A stretch of DNA of 64,000 nucleotides from Anderseniella sp963700895 (GCA_963700895.1 CAVOZI010000012.1:146764-210763), one strand, 5' to 3'; shown: positions 55,443 through 64,000, counted from the first letter of the stretch. A program made the numbers and translations. Notes: generated by a model from the letters alone, not told the origin.

Positions 55443-56252
55443 TTACCGCTGGTTGACTTGTGCGTTGGCGTCATAGGCCGAGAAATCGACCAGGGTGCCG
55501 AGCATCTGCAGATAGGCCACCATGGCGTCCATCTCGGTCAGGGTGGCGGCGTCGCCGTCAAAGTTGGACACCACCGCCTTGGGGTAGCGTTCCTTCACGG
55601 CGTCAGCTCCGTCGCTGTCCGGGTTTGCCTGGGCCACCATGTCGGCTTCGGCATTCTCCAGCATCTCGTCGGTATACGGCACGCCAACCATGGTGTTGGC
55701 CTTGAGGCTTGCCTTGATCATCGAGGTGTCGAGCTTTGCCGACGCCAGGAAGGCATAGCTGGGCATGATCGAGTCAGGCACGACCGACTGCGGGTCCTTC
55801 AGGTGGGCGACGTGCCAGTCATCCGAATAGCGCCCGCCAACGCGCGCCAGATCTGGCCCGGTGCGCTTGGAGCCCCACTGGAACGGATGGTCGTACATCG
55901 ACTCCGCCGCCAGCGAGTAGTGGCCATAGCGCTCCACCTCGTCACGGAACGGGCGGATCATCTGCGAGTGGCACACATAGCACCCCTCGCGGATGTAGAT
56001 ATTGCGGCCCTCCAGTTCGAGCGGCGAGTAGGGGCGCATGCCCGTCACCTTTTCGATGGTGTTCTTGACATAGAACAGCGGGACAATTTCAACGATGCCG
56101 CCGATAAGGACCACCACGAGTGTGCCGACCATGAGCAGGGAGACATTGCGCTCCAGCTTTGCGTGACCGGACATCGTCCCCTGGGCGACAGGGTCTGCCT
56201 TGAGCTCGGGAAGTGCGCCTTTGGCAGGGTTTTTGTGTGGATCTGTTGCCAT
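55443..56252 (-). CDS. ccoO: Cbb3 oxidase monoheme subunit CcoO
   Basis: A 269-residue protein with an N-terminal membrane anchor (VSLLMVGTLVVVLIGGIVEI) and the heme c site EGCYVCHSQMIRPFRDEVER. FQWGSKRTGPDLARVGGRYS and the methionine ligand in VPDSIMPSYAFL follow. It is intact. It passes electrons from CcoP to CcoN. It lies 12 bases after the ccoN stop. Confidence 0.96.
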   Translation of the reverse strand: MATDPHKNPAKGALPELKADPVAQGTMSGHAKLERNVSLLMVGTLVVVLIGGIVEIVPLFYVKNTIEKVTGMRPYSPLELEGRNIYIREGCYVCHSQMIRPFRDEVERYGHYSLAAESMYDHPFQWGSKRTGPDLARVGGRYSDDWHVAHLKDPQSVVPDSIMPSYAFLASAKLDTSMIKASLKANTMVGVPYTDEMLENAEADMVAQANPDSDGADAVKERYPKAVVSNFDGDAATLTEMDAMVAYLQMLGTLVDFSAYDANAQVNQR

Positions 56253-56264
56253 TGTGAAGTTTCC

Positions 56265-57887
56265 TTATTCGGCCGGTACGGCAGCAGTGGCGGTCGCGCC
56301 CATCGGCACTTCCTTGCGCACGTCGCCCCTGATGGTCCGGTAAACGTTGTAGGCCATGACCAGACCGCCCAGCAGGTACAGCACGCCACCAATGGTGCGC
56401 ATGACGTACTCGGGGTGGATGGCGTTGACGGTTTCGATGAACGAGTTCACGAGGAAGCCCTGGTCATCGTATTCGCGCCACATCAGGCCTTGCGTGATGC
56501 CAGCGACCCACAGCACGGCGGCGTAGACCACGATGCCAATGGTGGCCAGCCACAGATGCCAGTTCACCAGCCGCAGCGAGTACAGCCGTTCGCGGTGCCA
56601 CAGCTTCGGCACCAGGTAGTAGATTGCGCCGAAAGAGATCATGCCGACCCAGCCGAGTGCGCCGGAATGTACGTGGCCGATGGTCCAGTCCGTGTAGTGC
56701 GACAGCGAGTTGACCGACTTGATCGACATCATCGGCCCTTCGAAGGTCGACATGCCGTAGAAGGCCAGCGCCAGCACCATCATGCGCAGGATCGGGTCGG
56801 TGCGCAGCTTGTCCCAGGCACCCGACAGCGTCATCAGGCCGTTGATCATGCCGCCCCAGGAGGGCATCCACAGCATGACAGAGAATACCATGCCCAATGT
56901 CTGCGCCCAGTCGGGCAGGGCGGTATAGTGCAGGTGGTGCGGACCGGCCCAGATGTACAGGAAGATCAGCGACCAGAAGTGCACGATCGACAGCCGGTAC
57001 GAGTAGACCGGACGGTTGGCCTGCTTGGGGACGAAGTAGTACATCATGCCGAGGAAGCCAGCCGTCAGGAAGAAGCCCACCGCGTTGTGGCCGTACCACC
57101 ACTGGGTCAGTGCATCCTGAACGCCGGCAAATGCCGAGTAGCTCTTGGAGCCGAGGAACGACACCGGCACGGCCAGGTTGTTGACGACGTGCAGCATGGC
57201 GATGGTGATAATGAAGGCCAGATAGAACCAGTTGGCCACATAGATGTGCGGCTCCTTGCGCTTGACCAGCGTGCCAACGAACACCGCCAGATAGGCAACC
57301 CACACGACGGTAAGCCAGAGGTCCACATACCATTCAGGCTCGGCGTATTCGCGGCCTTGCGTGATCCCCAGCAGGTAGCCGGTTGCCGCCAGCACGATGA
57401 ACAGCTGGTATCCCCAGAACACGAACCACGACAGGTTGCCGCCCCACAGCCTCGCCCTGCAGGTGCGCTGCACGACGTAGAAACTGGTTGCAAGCAGCGC
57501 GTTGCCCCCAAACGCAAAAATGACCGCCGAGGTGTGCAGCGGCCGTACTCTGCCGAAGTTGAGGTATGGTTCTATGTTGAATTGCGGGTAGGCCATCTGC
57601 AGCGCGATGACCACGCCGACCAGAAAGCCGACGACGCCCCAGAATGTCGTGGCGATGACGCCATACTTGATGACCTCATCCATGTAGCCGGATGTGTCCT
57701 CGACCGCACCGGGATGTCCGGCGGCGGCAAACTTCATGTTGCGCAGCAGCACGATCGAGCCTGCCACCAGTGTGGCGAACAGGATCCAGGCATGCATTTC
57801 GAACTGCGGGTCCTTGGCAAATGCCGCGCCCAGCAGTGCCAGGACGGATGCAACCAGCATCGCGGCGAGCTCGTAACCGTATTTCAT
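56265..57887 (-). CDS. ccoN: Cbb3 oxidase catalytic subunit CcoN
   Basis: A 540-residue heme-copper oxidase from ATG 57887 (MKYGYELAAMLVASVLALLG). Key histidines are in RPLHTSAVIFAFGGNALL (low-spin heme), WWYGHNAVGFFLTAGFLGMM (CuB) and IWAGPHHLHYTALPDW (CuB pair). HYTDWTIGHVHSGALGWVGM holds the high-spin and other low-spin heme ligands. It reduces O2 at low oxygen tension. It opens the ccoNOQP operon, with an FNR/FixK box 86-99 bases upstream of the ATG. Confidence 0.97.
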   Translation of the reverse strand: MKYGYELAAMLVASVLALLGAAFAKDPQFEMHAWILFATLVAGSIVLLRNMKFAAAGHPGAVEDTSGYMDEVIKYGVIATTFWGVVGFLVGVVIALQMAYPQFNIEPYLNFGRVRPLHTSAVIFAFGGNALLATSFYVVQRTCRARLWGGNLSWFVFWGYQLFIVLAATGYLLGITQGREYAEPEWYVDLWLTVVWVAYLAVFVGTLVKRKEPHIYVANWFYLAFIITIAMLHVVNNLAVPVSFLGSKSYSAFAGVQDALTQWWYGHNAVGFFLTAGFLGMMYYFVPKQANRPVYSYRLSIVHFWSLIFLYIWAGPHHLHYTALPDWAQTLGMVFSVMLWMPSWGGMINGLMTLSGAWDKLRTDPILRMMVLALAFYGMSTFEGPMMSIKSVNSLSHYTDWTIGHVHSGALGWVGMISFGAIYYLVPKLWHRERLYSLRLVNWHLWLATIGIVVYAAVLWVAGITQGLMWREYDDQGFLVNSFIETVNAIHPEYVMRTIGGVLYLLGGLVMAYNVYRTIRGDVRKEVPMGATATAAVPAE

Positions 57888-57972
57888 TGTCAGGTGCCCC
57901 AATATTTGCGCCCGATTCTTCCTGGCGGGCGTGTACCATGCTGGAAAGTGCACCTGCGGTTGCGCTGCAACA

Positions 57973-57986
57973 TTGATCTGCGTCAA
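57973..57986. promoter_or_regulatory. FNR/FixK box
   Basis: TTGATCTGCGTCAA, matching the TTGAT-N4-(A/G)TCAA consensus of FNR/FixK regulators. It lies between the divergent ccoN and hemerythrin genes and could activate both when oxygen is low. An FNR gene is 0.6 kb away. Confidence 0.8.
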
Positions 57987-58084
57987 GGCAGGTTGACAGT
58001 GGCGCGGGTACATAATGCCGCATCGTCAACGAGATGGCGGCGGTGGCTGGCCCTCGCTTTCCGGGCTTGTGGGATCCCAAGACA

Positions 58085-58582
58085 ATGAATGTACATATCA
58101 GGGAGTTGGATCTGGCCGAGAGCGAGAGGCTGGAACGCTGCACCGTCATGCTGAGGGCCAATCATGACCTCAAGCTGTCGCTTTGCGATGCGCTGGAGGC
58201 TGTTGCCGACGGGTTGCCCGACCAGTTCGATATCCAGACCTGTCTCACGCTGTCGCGCTGCATCCTGCCGACCGTCAGAAAGGCGCATCTGCTTGAAGAG
58301 GAAGAGTTATTCCCGCTCCTGCTGCGACTGACCGAACAGGCACCGGCGCTGGCGGCCAGCATCGAGCGGCTGCGCCGGGAACACTGCGAAGACGAGGATT
58401 TTGCCGAGGAGATTACCGGGCTCCTGGAGGATTTTGCCAACCATGGAGCCGCGGCCAACCCGGAGACTGCAGGCTACATGTTGCGCGGCTTTTTCAGTTC
58501 GCTCAGACGGCACGTGGCATTCGAGCGTGAATGCCTGTTCGCGTTGGCAGATTCGGCGTGCCGGAAAGGCAAGCCCCGCTGA
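58085..58582 (+). CDS. Hemerythrin-like (HHE) protein
   Basis: A 165-residue four-helix protein with iron-ligand motifs H27 (LRANHDLK), H68-x3-E72 (KAHLLEEEE), H100-x3-D104 (REHCEDED) and H143-x3-E147 (RRHVAFERE). These bind a di-iron centre for O2 or NO sensing, storage or iron-sulfur repair. The start at 58085 gives MNVHIRELDLAESERLERCT; an open extension to 58034 is also possible. It is divergent from ccoN across the FNR box and tail-to-tail with the FNR regulator, which suggests control by oxygen. Confidence 0.82.
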   Translation: MNVHIRELDLAESERLERCTVMLRANHDLKLSLCDALEAVADGLPDQFDIQTCLTLSRCILPTVRKAHLLEEEELFPLLLRLTEQAPALAASIERLRREHCEDEDFAEEITGLLEDFANHGAAANPETAGYMLRGFFSSLRRHVAFERECLFALADSACRKGKPR

Positions 58583-58606
58583 CCCTTTTGCCACGGCGCC
58601 ACTTCG

Positions 58607-59347
58607 TCAATTTCCATCTGCCAGATTCTTCAGCCGCGGCATGTCCAGCACGGTCACGTCCAGATTGCGCTGGATGTCTATCAGTTGTTCCTTCCTCAGC
58701 CGGGTCATCTGGCGGCTGACCGTTTCAATGGTCAGGCCAAGAAAATCAGCGATATCGGCGCGCTTCAGCGGCAACGTGAAGGAAACCAGGTTGCTGCCGG
58801 TGCTTTGCAGGCGGCCCAGGTTGTTGGCCAGCAGGACCAGGAAGCTCGCCACCTTTTCCTGGGCTGTCTTGCGGCCCAGCGTCACCATCCAGCTGCGGGC
58901 ATCGTCAAGCTGGGTCAGCGTCTGCTCCAGCAGCCGATGCTCGAAGTCCGGTTCCTGCTGAAGCATCCGTTCGAACTCGGCCTTGGGAAACACGCAGATC
59001 TCAACATCCGTTGCAGCTTCCACCGATACGGTGGAATGCTCGGAAAACGGCTTTCCGATGAATTCGGGGGCGAACTGCAAGCCTACGATCTGCTGCCTGC
59101 CGTCTTTCAGTATCTTGGTCAGCTTGACCGCGCCCTCGACGATGTTGGCGTAGTCAACGACTTCGTCTTCCTCGAACACGATGGTGTCGCCATGCTGGAT
59201 CTTGCGGCGGCGCGTGGACGCCGACAGCCGCAGCAACTCCGAAGTCTTGAGGGCGCGGCAAATGCCGTAGGTGCGGGCATTACACGTCCTGCAATTGGCA
59301 GGAATAGCCACCTCGTTGTCGCTCGGCTTGATGTGAGTAGCTGCCAT
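58607..59347 (-). CDS. FNR/CRP family oxygen-responsive regulator
   Basis: A 246-residue regulator. Cysteines C19, C22 and C30 (NCRTCNARTYGIC) with C118 (EICVF) match the four ligands of an oxygen-labile [4Fe-4S] cluster in FnrL/FnrN proteins. The effector-like barrel is followed by the HTH with the recognition segment LTIETVSRQMTRLRK (Glu-x-x-Ser-Arg), which reads TTGAT half sites. ATG 59347 is preferred; an open frame to 59425 adds residues unlike FNR. It probably binds the box at 57973-57986 and controls ccoNOQP. Confidence 0.93.
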   Translation of the reverse strand: MAATHIKPSDNEVAIPANCRTCNARTYGICRALKTSELLRLSASTRRRKIQHGDTIVFEEDEVVDYANIVEGAVKLTKILKDGRQQIVGLQFAPEFIGKPFSEHSTVSVEAATDVEICVFPKAEFERMLQQEPDFEHRLLEQTLTQLDDARSWMVTLGRKTAQEKVASFLVLLANNLGRLQSTGSNLVSFTLPLKRADIADFLGLTIETVSRQMTRLRKEQLIDIQRNLDVTVLDMPRLKNLADGN

Positions 59348-59618
59348 GGCCCTCGTCCAGTGCGATTGCTTTTGTTTTTTGCAATCATTTTGACAGCATA
59401 CTATCAGCCTTGTATGCCGAAACAATGATGAATCCGGATAATTGTCCTTTGGTCATGTTACGGTTGCGCTGCTGCACCAGCAAAAACTGGCCATGTGACA
59501 CCTTTTCTTGCGGTACCGGCTTGCCCTCTGCGCTGGAGAGGTTATTGTGACGAGAATGTCTTGTTGATGGGGCATCTATCCGGGGGACTCCGAAGCTAGT
59601 TTGGATGGAGGACGGAAG

Positions 59619-60029
59619 GTGACTTATGTCGTTGGATGGCTGGGCCGCGCCGTGCTTGTTGCGGTAGCGGCGGGCGTGGCGGCTTTTGCCGGAGGTGGTG
59701 AAGCGCAGGCAAGCACCTGTGGTCACAGCTGGGCCAAGCCTGGCAAGTACAAGATCTCCGGCAGTTTTCGTGGAAAGAACGAATCCACCAACGCGTTTCT
59801 CAGCAAGGACTGCCGGATAACGCTGCAGGTGCCTGGTGTATTCACCGGTGGCAAGGTGACCAAGCGCGGCGATTGCCTCGAGTTCGCCTTCAAGGTCGAG
59901 GGCGAGAAGGGGGCCTTCAAGGCGCGCTGGTGCGAAGGTTATGGTCTAGTGCCCTGGCGCGGTGAGACGCTTCGGGCGGCGGTGACCCCGCAGTTCCATG
60001 TCGGCGGCGACAAGAAGACCAACTTCTGA
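59619..60029 (+). CDS. Secreted hypothetical protein
   Basis: A 136-residue protein from GTG 59619, with GGAGG seven bases upstream. The signal peptide (GRAVLVAVAAGVAAFAGGGE) ends near AQAS. The mature part is strand-rich and basic (HSWAKPGKYKISGSFRGKNE) with cysteines in STCGH, SKDCR, GDCLE and RWCEG, perhaps two disulfides. No family recognised. A TTG start at 59601 is less likely. Confidence 0.6.
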   Translation: MTYVVGWLGRAVLVAVAAGVAAFAGGGEAQASTCGHSWAKPGKYKISGSFRGKNESTNAFLSKDCRITLQVPGVFTGGKVTKRGDCLEFAFKVEGEKGAFKARWCEGYGLVPWRGETLRAAVTPQFHVGGDKKTNF

Positions 60030-60054
60030 CCCCAATTGACAATTGCCTTGCAAA

Positions 60055-61476
60055 TCAGCTTTCGAAGCGGGTCTGGCCTCGCCGGTGCTCGTCGATTGGC
60101 AGATCGAGATGGATCGGCTGATGGGCGCGCTGTGAACAGGCATGACGCGGGCACAGCCGGCAATTGATCCCGATCGGGGTGAACAGTTCAGGGTCTGCGA
60201 GCTGGTACTGGCCGGCATACACCAGCTGGTCTGCGTGTTCTATCGAGCATCCCAGCGTGACCGCCAGCCGGTGATCCTGGCTCTGATGGCCATGGGTGGG
60301 GCGGTCAACCGTCCGGTTGATGGTGAAGTACCGGGTGCCGTCCGGCATTTCCACGAACTGCGGCAAGATCCGCCCCGGCATCCGGAAGCTGATGTGAATG
60401 TCCCAGCGCGGGCAGGCTCCGCCGTACTCGGCCAGGTGAATGGCCGTTGCGTTGAACCGCTTGGTGACGTTGCCCGCCTTGTCGATGCGCAGGAAGAAGA
60501 ACGGAACTCCCGTATTGCCTTCCCGTTGCAGCGTGGTTACCCGGTGGCAGGCCTGCTCGAAGGAAACCCCGAACCGGGCAGCCAGGTGGTCGAGATCATA
60601 GCGCGAGGCGCGGGCTTCCGAGATGAAAGCGTCATAGGGCATGAGCACGGCGGCGGCGAGATAGTTCGCAAGCTCCACCCGGCAGCGGGCCTGTTCGCGC
60701 TGACCTTCGATTCCGTTGGTGGAGATGATGGCGTCGATCGTTTCGCCGAACTCAAGCAGCCCGATCATGTGGGTCAGCTGGAACAGCCGGTTGGGATAGT
60801 CGAGCGTTTCCGACAACAGCACTTCGCGGGACTGGGCGTCATAGAAGCGCAAGGTGCCGGGCAGGTCGGAGACGGCAACGGTGCGCACGGTGATTCCCAG
60901 CCGGTTGCGCAGCCGCGTCTTCAGATAGCCATAGACTTCATCGGCCGCTACGGTTTCCCCGCCATAAAAGTTCTCTGCTGCGCTCTCGATGGCGGCGAAG
61001 TGGTTGCGGTTGCGCCGGAACAGGTCATGCACCACGGTTTCGGGCGTCGCCGCGATGACCGGTCCGTCGCCCGAACCGTCAGATGCATCCCGCTCGGTCA
61101 TCACCCGTTCGCTGAGCAGACGATAGCTGTCATACAAATCGATGATGCTCTCGACCAGGGTAGGGCTGTGATCGAGTGCCGCGCGCATTTCCTGCAGGTC
61201 CGGCCGCGAGTTGCCGAACACCGGATCCTGCAGCACGTTGCGCAGGTCAGCCAGCCGGTTGGTGCTGTCATCGGAAACGAGATCGCGCCAGTCGAGGCCG
61301 TAAACTTCGGAAATGCGCATCAGCACCTGAACCGACACGCTGCGCTGGTTGTTTTCGAGCAGGTTCACGTAGGATGTCGATAATCCCAGCGCGCGCGCCA
61401 TGTCGGCCTGCGTCAGGTTGCGGGTCTTGCGCAACTGCCGCAAGCGGGGGCCTAGAAACGTCTTACCTGACTTCAT
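60055..61476 (-). CDS. XRE/DUF2083 short-chain fatty acid-type regulator
   Basis: A 473-residue regulator from ATG 61476. The N-terminal HTH (LRQLRKTRNLTQADMARALG, STSYVNLLENNQRS) is followed by an ImmA/IrrE-like region (LTHMIGLLEFGETIDAI, ELANYLAAAVLMPYDAF) without a zinc HExxH motif. The DUF2083 end has the cysteine block CRLCPRHACSQRA. Relatives control the glyoxylate or methylcitrate pathways. It is divergent from serine-glyoxylate aminotransferase and has a perfect palindrome in its own promoter, so autoregulation and control of the neighbour are likely. Confidence 0.88.
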   Translation of the reverse strand: MKSGKTFLGPRLRQLRKTRNLTQADMARALGLSTSYVNLLENNQRSVSVQVLMRISEVYGLDWRDLVSDDSTNRLADLRNVLQDPVFGNSRPDLQEMRAALDHSPTLVESIIDLYDSYRLLSERVMTERDASDGSGDGPVIAATPETVVHDLFRRNRNHFAAIESAAENFYGGETVAADEVYGYLKTRLRNRLGITVRTVAVSDLPGTLRFYDAQSREVLLSETLDYPNRLFQLTHMIGLLEFGETIDAIISTNGIEGQREQARCRVELANYLAAAVLMPYDAFISEARASRYDLDHLAARFGVSFEQACHRVTTLQREGNTGVPFFFLRIDKAGNVTKRFNATAIHLAEYGGACPRWDIHISFRMPGRILPQFVEMPDGTRYFTINRTVDRPTHGHQSQDHRLAVTLGCSIEHADQLVYAGQYQLADPELFTPIGINCRLCPRHACSQRAHQPIHLDLPIDEHRRGQTRFES

Positions 61477-61513
61477 GGAGCATTCCCCTGTGTAATAGGA
61501 TGGGTTTACAATA

Positions 61514-61534
61514 TTACAAAAACGAGTTTTGTAA
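61514..61534. promoter_or_regulatory. Palindromic operator of the DUF2083 regulator
   Basis: TTACAAAA-ACGAG-TTTTGTAA, perfect 8-base arms with a 5-base spacer, in an AT-rich stretch 38 bases before the regulator ATG. It is 119 bases from the aminotransferase start. Best candidate for the regulator's own binding site. Confidence 0.65.
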
Positions 61535-61652
61535 AACACAGATATTTCCCAGCAACCCGGAAAGGCTCGCAATCCACCGCTGGCTGGTATAGCCCTCCAT
61601 TCGGTGGAAGCGCACCCTCATCACAAGCGCTCACCCATTTGGAGGAAAAGAC

Positions 61653-62852
61653 ATGAAAAACGGCCAAACCCACCTGTTTATCCCGGGTCCGACGAATATC
61701 CCTGAGCGCGTGCGCCAGGCCATGAACGTGCCGATGCAGGACATGCGCGCGTCGGACTTCGGCGATCTGACCAAGCCGCTGTTTGCCGGCCTCAAGCGCG
61801 TTTACAAGACCACCGAAGGCCGCGTTTTCATGTTCCCGGGTTCGGGCACCGGTGCGTGGGAAAGCGCAATCACCAATACCCTCAATGCCGGCGACAAGGT
61901 TCTGATGTCCCGCTTCGGCCAGTTCAGTCACCTGTGGGTCGACATGGCTGAGCGTCTGGGCCTGAAGCCGCTCGTTTGTGAAGTCGAGTGGGGCAAGGGC
62001 GTTCCGGCCGAGGAATATGCCCGCGTTCTCGAAGCCGACAAGGCGCACGAGATCAAGGCCGTGTTCGTCACCCAGAACGAGACTGCGACTGGCGTGACCT
62101 CCGACGTGGCAGCCGTGCGCCGCGCCCTCGACGCCGCCAAGCACCCGGCATTGCTGTTCGTCGATGGCGTCAGCTCGATCGGTTCGATCGACTTCCGCAT
62201 GGACGAATGGGGCGTGGATCTGGCCGTCTCGGGCTCGCAGAAGGGTTTCATGCTGCCGGCCGGCCTGTCGTTCCTCGGTGTCAGCCCGAAGGCGCTGGAA
62301 GCGGCCAAGACGTCCACCATGGCGCGTTGCTACTTCTCGTTCGAGGACATGCTGAAGTTCAACGACGACGGCTACTTCCCGTACACCCCGCCGACCCAGC
62401 TGTTCCATGGCCTGAAGGCGTCTCTGGCGCTGATCGAGGAAGAGGGTCTGGAGAACATCTTCGCCCGTCACTACCGTCTGGCTGAAGGTGTGCGCCGCGC
62501 CATTGCTGCCTGGGATGGCTGCCGCCTGTGCGCCACCGGCCCGCAGTGGCACTCCGATACCGTGTCGGCCATCGTGGTGCCCGAAGGCATCGACGCCCGG
62601 GATGTCATCCGCATCGGCTATGACAAGTACCGCACCAGCTTTGGTTCGGGTCTGTCCAAGGTGATGGGCAAGGTATTCCGCATAGGTCACCTGGGCGACC
62701 TCAACGAAGTGATGTGCCTTGCGGCACTCGGTTCGGCCGAGATGGCCCTGCGCGATGCTGGCGCCAAGATCGAGCTGGGCTCCGGCGTTGCCGCCGCGCA
62801 GGCCTGGTACATGTCGCCGACCGCTGAAAGCGTGAAGGTCGCTGCCGAATAA
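61653..62852 (+). CDS. sgaA: Serine-glyoxylate (class V) aminotransferase
   Basis: A 399-residue class V aminotransferase. The PLP lysine is K197 in LAVSGSQKGFMLPAGLSFLG, and D171 of LLFVDGVSSIGSIDF holds the cofactor ring. The N-terminal HLFIPGPTNIPERVRQAMNV is characteristic of serine- or alanine-glyoxylate aminotransferases. It transaminates glyoxylate to glycine with serine or another donor, linking C1/C2 metabolism with photorespiration-like or methylotrophic serine-cycle steps. GGAGG precedes the ATG by 6 bases. No other serine-cycle genes are visible. Confidence 0.9.
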   Translation: MKNGQTHLFIPGPTNIPERVRQAMNVPMQDMRASDFGDLTKPLFAGLKRVYKTTEGRVFMFPGSGTGAWESAITNTLNAGDKVLMSRFGQFSHLWVDMAERLGLKPLVCEVEWGKGVPAEEYARVLEADKAHEIKAVFVTQNETATGVTSDVAAVRRALDAAKHPALLFVDGVSSIGSIDFRMDEWGVDLAVSGSQKGFMLPAGLSFLGVSPKALEAAKTSTMARCYFSFEDMLKFNDDGYFPYTPPTQLFHGLKASLALIEEEGLENIFARHYRLAEGVRRAIAAWDGCRLCATGPQWHSDTVSAIVVPEGIDARDVIRIGYDKYRTSFGSGLSKVMGKVFRIGHLGDLNEVMCLAALGSAEMALRDAGAKIELGSGVAAAQAWYMSPTAESVKVAAE

Positions 62853-62893
62853 ACTCTCTTTGCTGTTGTCGTTCCTCCAGATCGACATCAACT

Positions 62894-62934
62894 GGCGCAT
62901 CGTGTCCCGGCCCGGGGCCCGGTGCGCCTTTTTC
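62894..62934 (+). terminator. Rho-independent terminator
   Basis: GGCGCA-T-CG pairs with CG-G-TGCGCC around a GC-rich loop (CCCGGCCCGGGGCC), followed by TTTTTC. It lies 41 bases after the aminotransferase stop and before the GMC gene. Confidence 0.7.
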
Positions 62935-63007
62935 TTGTTGCGAAGCGCAATCGCGCACCTATGCTCGCCAGCCGGAATGCGACAGCGGGCAAGGCAGCGG
63001 CAACATC

Positions 63008-64000
63008 ATGCAGCCGGATTACGACTTCATCATCATCGGCGCGGGTGCGGCGGGCTGCGTGCTGGCTGGCAACCTCAGCGCCTCGGGCAAATACCGGGTG
63101 CTGCTGCTGGAGGCAGGACCTGACAAGGTCCGCAGCTTCTGGGTCACCACGCCGCTGGGCTATGGACATTCCATGTTCAACGAGCGGGTCAACTGGATGC
63201 TGTCCAGCGAACCCGATGCCAACCTCAACGGCCGCAGGCAATATGTGCCGCGTGGCAAGGTAACCGGCGGTTCGGGCTCCATCAACGCCATGGTGTACAT
63301 GCGCGGCACACCTGCCGACTATGAAGAATGGGCCGGGCAGGGCAATCCGGGCTGGGGCTGGGACGACGTCCTTGCCAGCTACAAGCGGATGGAGACCCAC
63401 GTCTCGGGCGATGACCGCTGGCATGGCGTCGACGGGCCGCTGCAGGTGACCAGTCGCGCGGCATTCTCACACCCCATCTGCAAGGCCTTTCTGCAGGCGG
63501 GGCAGGAACTGCAGGTGCCGCTCAATGACAATTTCAACGGCGCCAACATTGAAGGCGTGGGCTATTATCACCACTCGATCTGCGCACGCGGCAAGCGCAT
63601 GTCCTCGGCGCGGGCCTGGCTGGAACCGGCCCGCAAGCGGCCAAACTTCACGCTGGAATGCGAGGCGAATGTTACAGGGCTGATCATGGAAGGCCGCAGG
63701 GTGACGGGCGTGACCTACCGCAGGCAAGGTCAGCTTCACGAGGTAAAGGCGCGCCGCGAGGTGATCGTGTCGGCAGGCGCCATCCATTCGCCGCAACTGC
63801 TGATGGTGTCTGGTATAGGGCCCGGTGCGGTTCTGAAGGCCGCCGGCATCGACCCGGCCCACGACCTCCCGGCCGTTGGCCAGCATTTGCAGGACCACGT
63901 CGCCTGGGACATCAAGTACCGTTCACGCGTGCCGACGCTGAACCAGCAACTGCATTCGCGGTTTGGACAGTTCGTTGCGGGTGTGCGCTATCTGCTGACC
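63008..64000 (+). CDS. GMC-family FAD oxidoreductase (choline dehydrogenase-like), N-terminal part
   Basis: The gene runs off the right edge of the window after 331 residues. The FAD-binding start is DYDFIIIGAGAAGCVLAGNL, then LLLEAGPDKV. The GMC signature is VPRGKVTGGSGSINAMVYMR. IVSAGAIHSPQLLMVSGIGP is the second GMC signature. It oxidises an alcohol, perhaps choline or a related polyol or amino alcohol. The ATG 63008 has GGCAGCGGC upstream. The active-site histidines are outside the window. Confidence 0.92.
   Translation, partial: MQPDYDFIIIGAGAAGCVLAGNLSASGKYRVLLLEAGPDKVRSFWVTTPLGYGHSMFNERVNWMLSSEPDANLNGRRQYVPRGKVTGGSGSINAMVYMRGTPADYEEWAGQGNPGWGWDDVLASYKRMETHVSGDDRWHGVDGPLQVTSRAAFSHPICKAFLQAGQELQVPLNDNFNGANIEGVGYYHHSICARGKRMSSARAWLEPARKRPNFTLECEANVTGLIMEGRRVTGVTYRRQGQLHEVKARREVIVSAGAIHSPQLLMVSGIGPGAVLKAAGIDPAHDLPAVGQHLQDHVAWDIKYRSRVPTLNQQLHSRFGQFVAGVRYLLT

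Noticed and set aside
55458..58088. 876-codon plus-strand open frame opposite ccoN/ccoO
   Set aside because: His/Arg/Gln-rich, no domain, and wholly antisense to cco genes with all family motifs. It is a GC-rich shadow frame.
60142..61383. 413-codon plus frame opposite the DUF2083 regulator
   Set aside because: Shadow of the regulator gene; composition not protein-like.
61506..62900. 464-codon minus frame opposite serine-glyoxylate aminotransferase
   Set aside because: Antisense to a gene with a perfect family match; no domain of its own.
1..64000. CRISPR array or rRNA operon
   Set aside because: No regularly spaced direct repeats with unique spacers and no rRNA-like stretch were seen on reading through.

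Overview
The window looks like chromosomal DNA of an alphaproteobacterium, most likely of the Hyphomicrobiales/Rhodobacterales type. The evidence is a cbb3 oxidase cluster in the order ccoNOQP-GHIS behind an FNR/FixK box, an FNR regulator with an N-terminal cysteine cluster, a DUF5681 protein, a DUF2083-type XRE regulator, many class III cyclase-TolB/TPR proteins, and high-GC operons with ATGA overlaps. No rRNA, complete tRNA or CRISPR array was seen.

Left part (1-19 kb) is accessory DNA. A partial sulfatase and a DUF3604 remnant are followed by an integrative element: primase-helicase, small proteins, AlpA-like protein, tyrosine integrase and a tRNA-Lys 3' fragment as att site. Beyond it lie IS copy 1, inserted in a gene for a secreted protein, an outer-membrane protein, a chromate resistance pair (chrB with a frameshift, chrA), a frameshifted adenylation-carrier-thioesterase gene, several dead transposase fragments, a DUF5681 gene, a secreted protein and a resolvase.

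Centre-left (19-32 kb) is a well-kept catabolic locus. A polar amino-acid type ABC transporter, a Rieske oxygenase and an RpiR regulator are on the minus strand. Divergent from them is an overlapping operon: dimethylglycine-dehydrogenase-like flavoprotein, MDR oxidoreductase, two mandelate racemase/MLE enzymes and a class III aminotransferase. Together they suggest uptake, successive N-demethylation, isomerisation and transamination of an N-methylated amino acid or betaine. The substrate cannot be read from sequence.

Centre (32-43 kb) holds four class III adenylate/guanylate cyclase genes. Only one is intact; the others carry IS copy 3 and/or single-base frameshifts. IS copy 2 and several small or decayed genes lie between them. 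The three IS copies are near-identical, 1161 bp long, and flanked by 3-bp repeats; removing the IS plus one repeat restores the reading frame at both interrupted genes.

Right part (43-64 kb) is mostly core-like. It holds a TPR/O-GlcNAc-transferase-like gene (frameshifted), an acyl cluster (ACP, ketoacyl synthase, MaoC hydratase, N-acyltransferase-like protein), a class II aldolase, the complete cbb3 oxidase structural and assembly cluster (ccoP frameshifted in a C5/G5 run), hemerythrin, the FNR regulator, a DUF2083 regulator with a palindromic operator, serine-glyoxylate aminotransferase, and the start of a GMC oxidoreductase. Seven single-base frame breaks occur in the window, one of them in ccoP, so some breaks may be sequence errors rather than true decay.
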